Shown in pieces: positions 8,998 through 17,134 of a DNA stretch of 64,000 bases. The notes beneath the pieces are model-generated. The model saw only the letters and a list, made by a program, of their open reading frames with translations. It was not told the DNA's origin and ran no database searches. The stretch's first letter is position 1; every line of letters begins with the position of its first letter. The stretch is from the NCBI RefSeq assembly GCF_028464145.1, contig NZ_JAQPCG010000002.1, forward strand, positions 310,001 through 374,000. Direction: 5' to 3'. This stretch comes from Maribacter sp. PR1. Its GTDB lineage: Bacteria; Bacteroidota; Bacteroidia; Flavobacteriales; Flavobacteriaceae. The translations under genes and the position numbers were made by a program.

Positions 8998-10095
8998 GTG
9001 ATGACCATTCCTATGGAAGACATTCAACAGTCAGAACATAAAAAAGCATGTGCAAATTGTGGTGCCGAACTAAAGTTTAAACCTGGCTCACATCAACTTA
9101 CTTGTGAATATTGTGGCTATGAGGAGTTTATAGAGCAGACTAAAAGCAGTTTTGAAGAACTGGAGTTGGCCCATTACTTAAAGGTTGTTGGTGAGAATGC
9201 CTATACGGAGACCATTGAATTGTTGCATTGTAAAAACTGTGGAGCCAATCAACATGTAGAGGAAAATTATAAGTCTTTGGATTGTGTTTATTGTGGTGAG
9301 CCCCTAATACGGGAAGACATAGAAGTGGAGGGCTGGATTACACCTGGTGCTTTGGTTCCTTTTCAGTTAAATGCCAATAAAGCCAGAACTGTTTTTAAGA
9401 AATGGGTAGGAAATCTTTGGTTTACACCAAATAAACTTAAAAGAGCCGCTTTAAATCCAGAAGGCTTACATGGACTGTATGTTCCTTACTGGACTTTCGA
9501 TGCAGACTTAAATGCATCTTATCAGGGACAAAGAGGTGATTATTATTATGAAACTCAGACGTATAATAGTAACAAAGGAAAAAGGACCCGCCAAGTTAGA
9601 AAAACTAGATGGACATATGCCTCCGGTACTGTTGATGGTTTCGTGGATGACATCTTAATAAACGCTTCCAAAAGAAAAAGAATTGATATTCCACTAAAAG
9701 TTGCCTTTTGGAACTTAAAGGACTTAGTGGTTTTCAATACCAAATATCTTTCTGGTTTCGTAACCGAAAAATATACGGTTTCACTTAAAGAAGGACATCA
9801 TCAATCTTTTCAGGAAGCCAAAAATAGAGCATACACTTGGATAAAAAGAGATATCGGTGGAGACACACAAAGAATCGCCAATGCCGACATAAAACTTTCC
9901 AATGAAACTTTTAAACACGTATTGCTACCTATTTATATAAGTTCATACCGCTATAATGGAAAGGAATATAATTTCTATATCAATGGGCAAACTGGTAATG
10001 TAAGTGGCAATAGACCGTATTCTTTTTGGAAAATTTTCTTTTTAGTGCTCTTTATCCTTGTGATAATTGGACTATTTGCGATTTTTGCACAATGA
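8998..10095 (+). CDS. Double zinc-ribbon membrane protein (YdjG-like)
   Basis: A 365-residue protein starting with two zinc ribbons: Cys18/21/36/39 (CANCG and CEYCG) and Cys78/81/96/99 (CKNCG and CVYCG). A long beta-rich middle with a LHGLYVPYWTFDADL-type segment follows, then one C-terminal transmembrane helix (about 343-363, FWKIFFLVLFILVIIGLFAI). This resembles the TFIIB-type zinc-ribbon proteins encoded beside YdjI/SPFH genes. It lies 40 bp behind the SPFH gene, and its stop overlaps the ATG of the phosphoesterase gene (ATGA), so all three look co-transcribed. The molecular role is unknown. I infer a tail-anchored receptor or chaperone for the SPFH protein. Confidence 0.75.
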   Translation: MMTIPMEDIQQSEHKKACANCGAELKFKPGSHQLTCEYCGYEEFIEQTKSSFEELELAHYLKVVGENAYTETIELLHCKNCGANQHVEENYKSLDCVYCGEPLIREDIEVEGWITPGALVPFQLNANKARTVFKKWVGNLWFTPNKLKRAALNPEGLHGLYVPYWTFDADLNASYQGQRGDYYYETQTYNSNKGKRTRQVRKTRWTYASGTVDGFVDDILINASKRKRIDIPLKVAFWNLKDLVVFNTKYLSGFVTEKYTVSLKEGHHQSFQEAKNRAYTWIKRDIGGDTQRIANADIKLSNETFKHVLLPIYISSYRYNGKEYNFYINGQTGNVSGNRPYSFWKIFFLVLFILVIIGLFAIFAQ

Positions 10096-10829
10096 GATCA
10101 CGAAGAACCCTAGTTATAGGAGATATACATTCAGGATTAAAGGCGTTAAAAGATTTACTTGAAATAGCCAAGGTTACAACAGAAGATACCTTGATTTTTT
10201 TAGGTGATTATATAGATGCTTGGAGCGAGGCTGTTGAGACCGTCAATTTTTTGATTCATTTAAAGACTACACATCACTGTATTTTTCTGAGAGGCAATCA
10301 CGATGAACTCTGTTACGAGTGGCTTACCGGCGCCGGCGATAACCCTACTTGGTTTATGCATGGTGGTAGGGCAACGGCGCAATCCTATGCAAAAACGGAT
10401 GAGGAAACCAAAAAGTTGCATATGACTTTTTACGAGGATCTTGAAAATTTCTACTTGAACGAAGAAACCAATAAGCTCTTTCTCCATGCAGGATTTACTC
10501 ATCTCAAAGGAATAGAACACGAGTATTTTACCAAGTCTTTTTATTGGGATCGTACACTTTGGGAACTTGCCTTGTCCTTAAACCCTAACTTGGACCAAGA
10601 AGATGAATATTATCCCAAAAGATTAACACACTACAATGAAATATATATAGGCCATACTCCCGTTACCAGAATGGGCAAAACGACTCCCCAAAATGCGGCT
10701 AATGTATGGAATGTGGATACGGGAGCGGCATTTAAGGGGCCATTGACCGCCATGGATATAAAAACAAAGGAATTTTGGCAAAGTGAGCCTGTTTACACCT
10801 ATTATCCTGAAGAAAAAGGCAGAAATTGA
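10092..10829 (+). CDS. Calcineurin-like metallophosphoesterase (Ser/Thr phosphatase type)
   Basis: With the start at the ATG overlapping the previous stop, the product has 245 residues beginning MRSRRTLVIGDIHSG. An upstream in-frame ATG would bury the start 22 codons inside the zinc-ribbon gene and is less likely. Metal ligands are readable: GDIH (Asp11, His13), GDYID (about 38-42), GNHDE (68-72) and a later GHTPV. This is the PPP-type bacterial phosphatase family (PrpE/ApaH-like), acting on phosphoproteins or dinucleoside polyphosphates. Coupling to the SPFH/zinc-ribbon pair suggests regulation of that module by dephosphorylation, which is an inference. Confidence 0.87.
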   Translation: MRSRRTLVIGDIHSGLKALKDLLEIAKVTTEDTLIFLGDYIDAWSEAVETVNFLIHLKTTHHCIFLRGNHDELCYEWLTGAGDNPTWFMHGGRATAQSYAKTDEETKKLHMTFYEDLENFYLNEETNKLFLHAGFTHLKGIEHEYFTKSFYWDRTLWELALSLNPNLDQEDEYYPKRLTHYNEIYIGHTPVTRMGKTTPQNAANVWNVDTGAAFKGPLTAMDIKTKEFWQSEPVYTYYPEEKGRN

Positions 10830-10893
10830 AAAATGAATTTGATTATCATGTTAATTCATTATATTATTAACGAACTTTGATAAAAAATATACT

Positions 10894-11892
10894 ATGGCAG
10901 AGAAAAACATAAGATTGGAAGTAATGCAGGCGTTAGAACCTAAGGTTGCCGGCTTTATGGATTCTTTTCTAGTTCCAATAGAAAAGATATGGCAGCCCAG
11001 TGATTTTTTACCCGATTCCGAAGATGACGGTTTTTTAGAGAAGGTTAAAGATATTCGAGAGGAATCCAAAGATTTGGGTTACGATTTTTGGGTGACCATG
11101 GTTGCCGACACTATTACGGAAGAGGCTTTGCCAACTTATGAATCTTGGCTAATGGACGTGGTTGGGATAGACCAGCATGGAGACTATAAAACCAATGGAT
11201 GGGCCAAATGGGTTAGGGCATGGACAGGAGAAGAAAATAGACATGGTGATGTATTGAATAAGTACCTCTATTTATCTGGAAGGGTAAATATGAGGGAAAT
11301 TGAAATTACAACCCAACACTTGATTTCGGATGGTTTTGATATAGGAACCGATAGAGACCCATATAAAAATTTCGTCTATACTTCTTTTCAAGAATTGGCC
11401 ACGAACATATCGCATAAACGAGTGGGGCAAATGGCAAAGAAAAAGGGAAACGCCTTATTAGGTAAAATGTGTACTATCATTGCAGGTGACGAGATGAGAC
11501 ACCATCTTGCCTACAGGGAATTTGTAAAAACGATATTTGGTGAGGACCCTTCGGGAATGATGTTGGCCTTCGCTGATATGATGAAGAAAAAAATTGTAAT
11601 GCCTGCCCATTTCTTACGAGAGTCTGGAGGTTCTATTGGGACGGCATTCGAAAATTTCTCTAATTGTGCACAACGTCTGGGTGTTTATACGGCTCAGGAC
11701 TATGTTGACATTCTTCGAAAGCTAAATACCTACTGGGATTTGGAATCCGTAAGATCTCTAAATGAAGAAGCGGAAAAGGCCCGAGACTACCTATTAAATT
11801 TACCAGCGAGGTTAGAACGCATTTCGGAGAGAATGAAGTTTCCTGAGGACCAATACCATTTTAAATGGGTTGAGGCAAACGGCGCACTTTAG
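10894..11892 (+). CDS. Acyl-ACP desaturase (stearoyl-ACP delta-9 desaturase family)
   Basis: A 332-residue soluble di-iron desaturase. Both iron-ligand helices are clear: EENRH (113-117) and DEMRHH (199-204), with the additional EE in the DTITEEALPTYE helix near residue 76. The family introduces a cis double bond into acyl-ACP using ferredoxin and O2, which adjusts membrane fluidity. Length matches the bacterial members of the family. It is a single-gene unit: 64 bp separate it from the phosphoesterase gene and a strong terminator follows directly. Confidence 0.93.
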   Translation: MAEKNIRLEVMQALEPKVAGFMDSFLVPIEKIWQPSDFLPDSEDDGFLEKVKDIREESKDLGYDFWVTMVADTITEEALPTYESWLMDVVGIDQHGDYKTNGWAKWVRAWTGEENRHGDVLNKYLYLSGRVNMREIEITTQHLISDGFDIGTDRDPYKNFVYTSFQELATNISHKRVGQMAKKKGNALLGKMCTIIAGDEMRHHLAYREFVKTIFGEDPSGMMLAFADMMKKKIVMPAHFLRESGGSIGTAFENFSNCAQRLGVYTAQDYVDILRKLNTYWDLESVRSLNEEAEKARDYLLNLPARLERISERMKFPEDQYHFKWVEANGAL

Positions 11893-11914
11893 GGAATTGA
11901 CTACACAAAAATTT

Positions 11915-11946
11915 AAAAACCCCAACTACTTAAGGTTGGGGTTTTT
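11915..11946 (+). terminator. Intrinsic terminator after the desaturase gene
   Basis: A 12-bp perfect stem (AAAAACCCCAAC / GTTGGGGTTTTT) with an 8-nt loop and a T tract. It is symmetric enough to serve the convergent gene at 11966-12520 as well. Confidence 0.9.
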
Positions 11947-11965
11947 CTTTTGGTTGAATGGGGTA

Positions 11966-12520
11966 TTAAAGCTTTCCGTGTTTATGCTCATCTTGCCATT
12001 TTAGCAAATCTTTCCATTTACCTTCATAGCACATTTTAGCCTGCATTGGCCAAGAGGCCGGGTCATGGACTTGGTAGCGCTTTCCGCCACTGTCCAGCAC
12101 CTTCTGGCAATCTGCGACCGAGGCTTCTGAAAGTGCTTTCCATGTCTTTATCCCGGCATCTTTGAACATCCCCTCTATTTTAGGACCTATTCCTTCCACG
12201 ACTTTAAGGTCATCTTGCTTTATGGTCTTGCCAAATATAGCCTTGGCCCCGGCACCATCAAAAGGAATAGTGGCAATTGCCGCTTCTGCAGCCATAGAGG
12301 CCTTTGAAGCTTCTAGATTTGCCGAGGAGGACACCTTTTTATTACAGGTGTCTAATTCCGCTTTAAGCCTTGCATTTTTGTCTTCCAGTATTTTCAGCTC
12401 GGCAGAATTATCAATAGTTGTGTTGCCCGACTTTCCAATAAGGTAGCCTAAAATTCCACAGATTACACCTACTAAAAGCGGTATAAGCCAGCACCAAATA
12501 TTCATAGTTTCAAAATTCAT
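11966..12520 (-). CDS. Membrane-anchored helix-hairpin-helix domain protein
   Basis: 184 residues. One N-terminal transmembrane helix (WCWLIPLLVGVICGILGYLI, about 9-28), a coiled-coil-like stretch (about 38-62, LKILEDKNARLKAELDTCNKK), an Ala-rich linker, and a C-terminal helix-hairpin-helix segment (DLKVVEGIGPKIEGMFKDAG, about 104-123) of the kind seen in ribosomal L21-fusion and DUF4332-like proteins. Such proteins are common and unassigned in Bacteroidota. An alternative start at the second Met (12505) would leave the helix intact. It sits just downstream of an OmpA-like gene on the same strand, so an envelope role is plausible. Confidence 0.72.
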   Translation of the reverse strand: MNFETMNIWCWLIPLLVGVICGILGYLIGKSGNTTIDNSAELKILEDKNARLKAELDTCNKKVSSSANLEASKASMAAEAAIATIPFDGAGAKAIFGKTIKQDDLKVVEGIGPKIEGMFKDAGIKTWKALSEASVADCQKVLDSGGKRYQVHDPASWPMQAKMCYEGKWKDLLKWQDEHKHGKL

Positions 12521-12569
12521 TTATTTAATAATTTATGGTGAGTCGATTAGTATTAGTCGTTTAAGGTTA

Positions 12570-13175
12570 CTACGGTTTTCCTATTTTTGGACTTCCCTTC
12601 CTCAGTGTTATTTTCTTTTCAGCTATTGGTTCGGATTGCCCTTTGGAGGAAGTGTTTATTTTCTCTGCGGAAATGCCATTGCTCATAAGATAATCCTGGG
12701 CAAAATTGGCCCTATCCAACCCTAGTTTCGTGTCGACCTGGCCAGTATTTTCCGTATGTCCGACAATGCTTATTGTGGCATTTTCAACTTTATCGATATA
12801 CCTATGCATATCAGCTACTTTTTGGCGCTGTTCCTGATCAAAATTAATAGAAGCTTCAGCAGTATTAAAATATAGGACTAGCGGTTTTTCCTTAATTTTA
12901 TCAAATAAAGCAGAAAGTTCTTCTTCGGACGTTGGTAATAAAATGGATGATGAGGAAACGTTAAAGTTATAATTGTCATTGACTTTATAGTAAAAGTCGC
13001 CATCCCTAATGGCAAAAGGATATGATGTTGATTCCGGCTGTTCAATTGTGACCGATTCTCTTGGAGGTTCTTTAATCACGGTAGTAGCACATTCACTGCA
13101 ATAGCTAATGTAGAAATAGGTACCCGCAAGAATTGTAATCAACATCAACAATAAATTTGTTGTTGTTTTACTCAT
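12570..13175 (-). CDS. OmpA-family C-terminal domain protein
   Basis: 201 residues. One N-terminal membrane helix (LLLMLITILAGTYFYISYC, about 8-26), a spacer, and a C-terminal OmpA-like peptidoglycan-binding domain (about 95-195): LYFNTAEASINFDQEQ, a helix, ISIVGHTENTGQVDTKLGLD and RANFAQDYLMSNGI. The usual D in the NxxLSxxRA region becomes GLDRANFA. It has no outer-membrane barrel. It probably anchors the inner membrane to peptidoglycan, as in MotB-like architecture without the motor part. The next gene downstream carries a membrane helix plus HhH. Confidence 0.85.
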   Translation of the reverse strand: MSKTTTNLLLMLITILAGTYFYISYCSECATTVIKEPPRESVTIEQPESTSYPFAIRDGDFYYKVNDNYNFNVSSSSILLPTSEEELSALFDKIKEKPLVLYFNTAEASINFDQEQRQKVADMHRYIDKVENATISIVGHTENTGQVDTKLGLDRANFAQDYLMSNGISAEKINTSSKGQSEPIAEKKITLRKGSPKIGKP

Positions 13176-13278
13176 TGCTTAATAATGTTTCGTATTCACC
13201 CTACAATGTATTAAAAAATTCTTAAAATTTTGATAAAATGACAGGCTTAATATCTAGTAATCAGGACAAAGTGTTTTT

Positions 13279-13310
13279 CCATTCATACATGGATTTTTGC
13301 CATTCATACA
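13279..13310. repeat. Tandem direct repeat, LytTR-site-like
   Basis: CCATTCATACA occurs at 13279-13289 and again at 13300-13310. The 21-bp period (two helical turns) is the spacing used by LytTR-family response regulators. It lies 104 bp upstream of the OmpA-like gene start (minus strand) and about 150 bp upstream of an orphan terminator (plus strand). The assignment of the regulator is inference. Confidence 0.45.
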
Positions 13311-13319
13311 CATATTGAA

Positions 13320-13496
13320 GTTGTAGATATAAATCACTTTCTACCGTAATGTAATTTTTTAGAAATTGTAGTATTAAATAGTATGATTCCTTTTACTCCC
13401 GACAAGGTTTCGGCATTGTAGAAGGAAACTTTCAATATTTGAGTTAGTTGGTTTAATAAAGGAGCTCCATCTTTAAAAAGATTTTGGAGCTTTTTT
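13320..13496 (+). ncRNA. Candidate short transcript ending at an orphan terminator
   Basis: Between the direct repeat and the terminator at 13463-13496 there is no ORF longer than a dozen codons on the plus strand, yet the terminator has a T tract in this orientation. A small RNA driven from near the repeat is the simplest reading. The 5' end is a guess. The interval may instead be the remnant of a lost gene. Confidence 0.22.
13463..13496 (+). terminator. Intrinsic terminator with no upstream gene
   Basis: Stem AGCTCCA / TGGAGCT extended by TCTT/AAGA with a small bulge, followed directly by six T. No annotated plus-strand gene ends here. Confidence 0.75.
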
Positions 13497-13506
13497 ATGC
13501 TTACAA

Positions 13507-13531
13507 TTGTATAATTCAGCCAATTATACAA
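13507..13531. repeat. Perfect 10-bp inverted repeat
   Basis: TTGTATAATT, five bases, AATTATACAA. There is no following T tract, so it looks more like an operator than a terminator. It lies 81 bp before the small ORF at 13612. Confidence 0.5.
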
Positions 13532-13611
13532 AAGTCAATTCAATATATACATGCGTACCAAATTTTTGGATGGGGAAGTTTTAAATTCAATAGAACAAAA
13601 TATGGAATAAA

Positions 13612-13737
13612 ATGAAAAAGGTCAGGAAAAGAATTCTTGGATTATTCAAATTCATATGTATGGTTGTTATACTAGGAATTCAAAATTTGATAGCGGGAAG
13701 CTGGACCGTAAATGAGTCCAATCAAAAAGCGGTCTAG
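13612..13737 (+). CDS. Possible 41-residue membrane or secreted peptide
   Basis: An ATG-initiated ORF of 41 codons starts with a strongly basic KKVRKR run and a hydrophobic stretch (FICMVVILGIQNLIAG), then a short polar tail. This is the shape of a signal peptide or small membrane protein. An inverted repeat lies upstream. Against it: the last codons overlap the stem of the terminator at 13727-13763, and I know no homologue. It could be the surviving 5' end of a lost secreted-protein gene. Confidence 0.3.
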   Translation: MKKVRKRILGLFKFICMVVILGIQNLIAGSWTVNESNQKAV

Positions 13738-13763
13738 AGGGTGTTTTACCCCTTAGACCGCTT
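13727..13763 (-). terminator. Intrinsic terminator of the aldehyde dehydrogenase gene
   Basis: AAGCGGTCTA / TAGACCGCTT, a 10-bp perfect stem. Read leftward it is followed by five T, so it fits the minus-strand gene ending at 13783. It overlaps the stop codon of the small ORF on the other strand. Confidence 0.85.
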
Positions 13764-13782
13764 CTTAAATTTTATTCTGGGA

Positions 13783-15336
13783 CTATATATCGAATTTAAT
13801 ACCCTGAGCAAGGGGTAATTCTGTAGTATAATTAATAGTATTAGTCTGTCTTCTCATATAGACTTTCCAAGCATCCGAACCACTTTCTCTGCCTCCTCCT
13901 GTTTCTTTTTCCCCTCCAAAGGCTCCGCCAATTTCTGCACCAGAGGTTCCGATGTTCACATTTGCAATACCGCAATCGCTTCCTGCCACAGAGAGAAATT
14001 TTTCTGCCTCCCTTAAATTATTGGTCATTATAGCGGAAGAAAGGCCCTGAACAACACAATTTTGAATTTCAATAGCATTTTCTACATCCCCCGAATATTT
14101 TAATAAATAAAGTACGGGTGCAAAAGTTTCATGCTGTACAATCTCATAGTCATTATTTGCTTCAGCAATTGCTGGTTTCACATAACAACCACTTTCATAG
14201 CCCTTTCCTTCTAGCACACCTCCGTCAACAATAAGTTTTCCACCTTCTTGAACTACCTTTTTTAATGCTTTTGAATACAGGTTTACCGCATCCTTGTCTA
14301 TTAATGGTCCAACATGATTGCTCTCATCTAAGGGATTACCTATACTTAACTGATCATAGGCAGATACCAAGGCGTCTTTTACCTGATCATATATTGATTC
14401 GTGAATAATTAACCGCCTAGTAGAGGTGCATCTTTGACCCGCAGTACCAACGGCACCAAAAACCGCTCCAATTATGGTCATTTTAATATCAGCATCCGGG
14501 GTAACGATAATGGCATTATTACCTCCAAGTTCCAAGAGAGATTTTCCTAGTCTTGCAGCAACAGCTTGGGCAACTATTTTCCCCATTCTAATGGATCCTG
14601 TAGCGGATACTAATGGAACTCTTTTGTCGTGGGTCATCATTTCTCCCACTTTGTAATCGCCATTTATTAAGCAGGAAATCCCTTCAGGCAAGTCATTGGC
14701 CTTAAATACGGAGGCTGCTATATTTTGGCAGGCAATACCGCATAAGGGAGTTTTTTCCGAAGGCTTCCATATACACACATCACCGCAAACCCAAGCTAAA
14801 GCGGTATTCCAAGCCCAAACTGCGACAGGAAAGTTAAAGGCGGAAATTATGCCTACTACGCCCAAGGAATGATATTGTTCGTACATTCTATGCCCAGGAC
14901 GTTCGGAATGCATGGTTAAACCGTGTAACTGTCGTGAAAGACCAACGGCAAAGTCACAGATATCAATCATTTCTTGTACCTCACCCAACCCTTCTTGGTA
15001 ACTTTTTCCCATTTCGTAGGAAACTAGTTTCCCCAAAGGTTCTTTTAACTCCCTTAATTTATCACCAAACTGGCGTACAATTTCTCCGCGTTGAGGTGCA
15101 GGTTTTTTTCTCCAACTTTTAAAAGCTTCACTCGCCTTGGCAATTACTTTATCAAAATCTGCCTGAGTGGTTGATTTAACCTTGCTGATCATTGCACCAT
15201 CTACGGGCGAAAATGATTCGATCAAATCTCCGGAAGCAAAATTTTCTGAACCGGTTGAAGTACCGTTATTTATTTCTTTTATACCTAAAGCTGATAGGGC
15301 TTCACCAATACCAAACTCTTTTGCAATTTCTGACAT
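13783..15336 (-). CDS. Aldehyde dehydrogenase, ALDH7 (antiquitin-like)
   Basis: 517 residues, the usual ALDH7 length. The catalytic Cys303 is in GTAGQRCTSTRRL and the general base Glu269 in LLELGGNNA. The C-terminal GGGRESGSDAWKVYMRRQTN block is the ALDH7 signature. ALDH7 enzymes oxidise alpha-aminoadipate semialdehyde (piperideine-6-carboxylate) in lysine catabolism and also betaine and lipid aldehydes. The upstream neighbours on the same strand (DUF1304 and 3-hydroxyanthranilate dioxygenase) point to an amino-acid catabolism locus, although 77 bp separate them. A strong terminator follows. Confidence 0.92.
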   Translation of the reverse strand: MSEIAKEFGIGEALSALGIKEINNGTSTGSENFASGDLIESFSPVDGAMISKVKSTTQADFDKVIAKASEAFKSWRKKPAPQRGEIVRQFGDKLRELKEPLGKLVSYEMGKSYQEGLGEVQEMIDICDFAVGLSRQLHGLTMHSERPGHRMYEQYHSLGVVGIISAFNFPVAVWAWNTALAWVCGDVCIWKPSEKTPLCGIACQNIAASVFKANDLPEGISCLINGDYKVGEMMTHDKRVPLVSATGSIRMGKIVAQAVAARLGKSLLELGGNNAIIVTPDADIKMTIIGAVFGAVGTAGQRCTSTRRLIIHESIYDQVKDALVSAYDQLSIGNPLDESNHVGPLIDKDAVNLYSKALKKVVQEGGKLIVDGGVLEGKGYESGCYVKPAIAEANNDYEIVQHETFAPVLYLLKYSGDVENAIEIQNCVVQGLSSAIMTNNLREAEKFLSVAGSDCGIANVNIGTSGAEIGGAFGGEKETGGGRESGSDAWKVYMRRQTNTINYTTELPLAQGIKFDI

Positions 15337-15413
15337 TTGTAACTTTTTTTAGCTTTATTGTTAAATTTGAACAAAAGTACAAAGAATAGTTTGCTCCTCA
15401 CAAACCAAATTCT

Positions 15414-15788
15414 TTAGATGAATTTTACGGACAGCCAAAGTAAAATACCCACTAATGCGGGTGCACCTTGAATTAAAAAGATTTTTTTGGATACTGTAAC
15501 CCCACCATAAATTCCTGCAACTAAAACGCATACTAAAAAAAAGAGTGCAACATTGGAGGACCAGATTGGAGAAGAAATCAGCAGGGACCAAAAAAGACCT
15601 GCTGCAAGAAAACCATTATAGAGCCCTTGGTTGGCAGCCATACTTTTTGTGGGCACAAATAAATCTTGGGGGAAGTTTCTAAAAACTTTTCTTGCCTTAG
15701 TGGTCCAAGCAAACATCTCCAGCCATAAAAAATAGCAATGCAATAAAGCGACCAAAACCGTAACTATTTGGGCAATGCTTATAATCAT
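15414..15788 (-). CDS. DUF1304 family membrane protein
   Basis: 124 residues with four predicted transmembrane helices and the family's conserved features: a His and acidic/aromatic run in the first helix (ALLHCYFLWLEMFAWTT), then ANQGLYNGFLAAGLFW. Function is unknown. The ATG overlaps the stop of the 3-hydroxyanthranilate dioxygenase gene by four bases, so they are translationally coupled. That is an odd partner for a small membrane protein, and the link may be only genomic. Confidence 0.87.
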   Translation of the reverse strand: MIISIAQIVTVLVALLHCYFLWLEMFAWTTKARKVFRNFPQDLFVPTKSMAANQGLYNGFLAAGLFWSLLISSPIWSSNVALFFLVCVLVAGIYGGVTVSKKIFLIQGAPALVGILLWLSVKFI

Positions 15789-16327
15789 TCTTCCTTAGCA
15801 ATAAATCGTTCATCAACAGGCATTATGCTACCGCACTTATTGCATGTTCTAAGTTCTTCGGAACTATAAAAGTGTTTGAAATGTTCCAAAAAATCTTTTT
15901 CAATATCGTTAAGCGTAAAATATGCCTCATAGAGTTTGTGGTTACAATTATCACAAAACCAAAGTAGACCATCATCTACATTCATGTCCGCTCTTTTTCG
16001 TTCTATAACCAGACCAATTGAATTTTCATGTCTTACGGGTGAATGAGGTACTTTGGCAGGATGTAGATACATGTCGCCAGGGCCAAGTTTCATGGTTTTC
16101 TTTTCCCCATCCTCTTGTATGAAAACCTCTATATGACCCTCCAGTTGATAAAAAAGCTCTTCTGTTTCGTTATAATGATAGTCTTTTCGGGCATTTGGAC
16201 CTGCAACTACCATAACAATGTAGTCACCCGCATCTTTATATAGGTTTTTATTGCCAACGGGTGGTTTTAATGTATGTCTGTTTTCTTCAATCCATTGATT
16301 AAGATTGAACGGAGGTTTTATACCCAT
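15785..16327 (-). CDS. nbaC: 3-Hydroxyanthranilate 3,4-dioxygenase
   Basis: 180 residues, the bacterial-type single-cupin enzyme that opens 3-hydroxyanthranilate to the quinolinate precursor in the kynurenine route. Catalytic iron ligands are His51, Glu57 and His95. The second, rubredoxin-like iron site is also present: Cys125/Cys128 (CDNC) and Cys162/Cys165 (CNKC). Length and ligand spacing match the characterised bacterial enzymes. Tryptophan 2,3-dioxygenase begins at the far end of this window. The other kynurenine genes are not here. Confidence 0.95.
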   Translation of the reverse strand: MGIKPPFNLNQWIEENRHTLKPPVGNKNLYKDAGDYIVMVVAGPNARKDYHYNETEELFYQLEGHIEVFIQEDGEKKTMKLGPGDMYLHPAKVPHSPVRHENSIGLVIERKRADMNVDDGLLWFCDNCNHKLYEAYFTLNDIEKDFLEHFKHFYSSEELRTCNKCGSIMPVDERFIAKEE

Positions 16328-16422
16328 TTTAATTGTTTTTCTAAAGGTAAAAAAAGTGAACTACTAAACGCAGCTACAAATAAAAAACCTTGGTTTCACG
16401 GCAAACAAAAGGCTTGAAAATC

Positions 16423-16916
16423 TTATTGTATAAAAATTTGGGTAAAATAAAGGTTCCCCGATGCATTTGCCTTTATGCATAAGGCTGAATAGGAGTAGTT
16501 GCCCTCTATATTATTACTGTGTTCCAGACTGCTCAACCAAGCAATCATGGCTTCTTGCGGAGTATCATAACCTTTGGCTACATTCTCCGTAACTTTTATA
16601 GCTCCTATTTTTGTAGATATACTTTCTGCCCTTGAAGTAAAATTATCATGACTAGTTTTACCTTGGGAAATCATATATTCTGTATGCTCATTCGTAAAAT
16701 AATAACTGGTGCTTTCGAATTGTAATTACTTAAGTCCGATTGAAATCCTATGTTCATTTATTAACTCAAATAGCTGATTCTCTTTATCGGTTTGGGTATT
16801 CGAAGAAACGGTAGTACTTAAATTATTTTGGGCTTCTATTTCTGAATCTTCACTTTTTGAGCAAGCGTGTAAAAGGGTATAACCTAAATGATGGTTTTAA
16901 TTCACATTTTTTTCAT
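16423..16916 (-). pseudogene. Decayed CAP/SCP-domain lipoprotein, tandem copy of the gene at 17135
   Basis: The reverse strand encodes a colinear relative of the intact CAP-domain protein just upstream, but it is broken. Near 16726-16728 a TAA stands where the intact copy has GAA (Glu) in NLNELKFSEIAYKYANTHTD; the alignment around it runs without gaps. The last part (MISQGKTSHDNFTSRAES onward, 83 codons, 16423-16674) is still open. At the 5' end an early stop and a frame change separate the start (MKKM) from the lipobox-like region LLHACSKSED. Identity to the parent is still easy to see, so the duplication or the decay is recent in evolutionary terms. Confidence 0.85.
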
Positions 16917-17134
16917 TGGGGGGCTAAAATTTGAATCAACAATAGGCCTACCCATGAGCTTAAAAAGAATATGATCCGTATGGAGCGTGTTTAATTCGTT
17001 GATAAGACAAATTCCCAAAAAGGTGGATAATCGACAAACTACATAATAGTTTAGTACATTTTATAGCACCTTTATAAGCAAAGGTAAGGGTTCCAAAAAA
17101 GTAGTATTTACTTTAGAGGTATAGGACTTAAAAG

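Larger units (their letters stand above)
13176..13611. other. Gene-poor intergenic stretch with regulatory-looking structure
   Basis: No credible protein gene lies here. It holds an 11-bp direct repeat with 21-bp period (13279-13310), a strong plus-strand terminator without an upstream gene (13463-13496), and a 10-bp perfect inverted repeat (13507-13531). Reading leftward, a TACATTG sequence near 13200 could be the -7 element of the OmpA-like gene. Confidence 0.6.

Noticed and set aside
10026-10091. Longer start for the phosphoesterase inside the zinc-ribbon gene
   Set aside because: The extra 22 residues are the other frame of a transmembrane segment; ATG at 10092 starts at the family's first strand.
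13334-13531. 65-codon minus-strand ORF in the gap before the aldehyde dehydrogenase gene
   Set aside because: It spans the terminator and the inverted repeat, has no recognisable feature, and is explained better as chance in AT-rich DNA.
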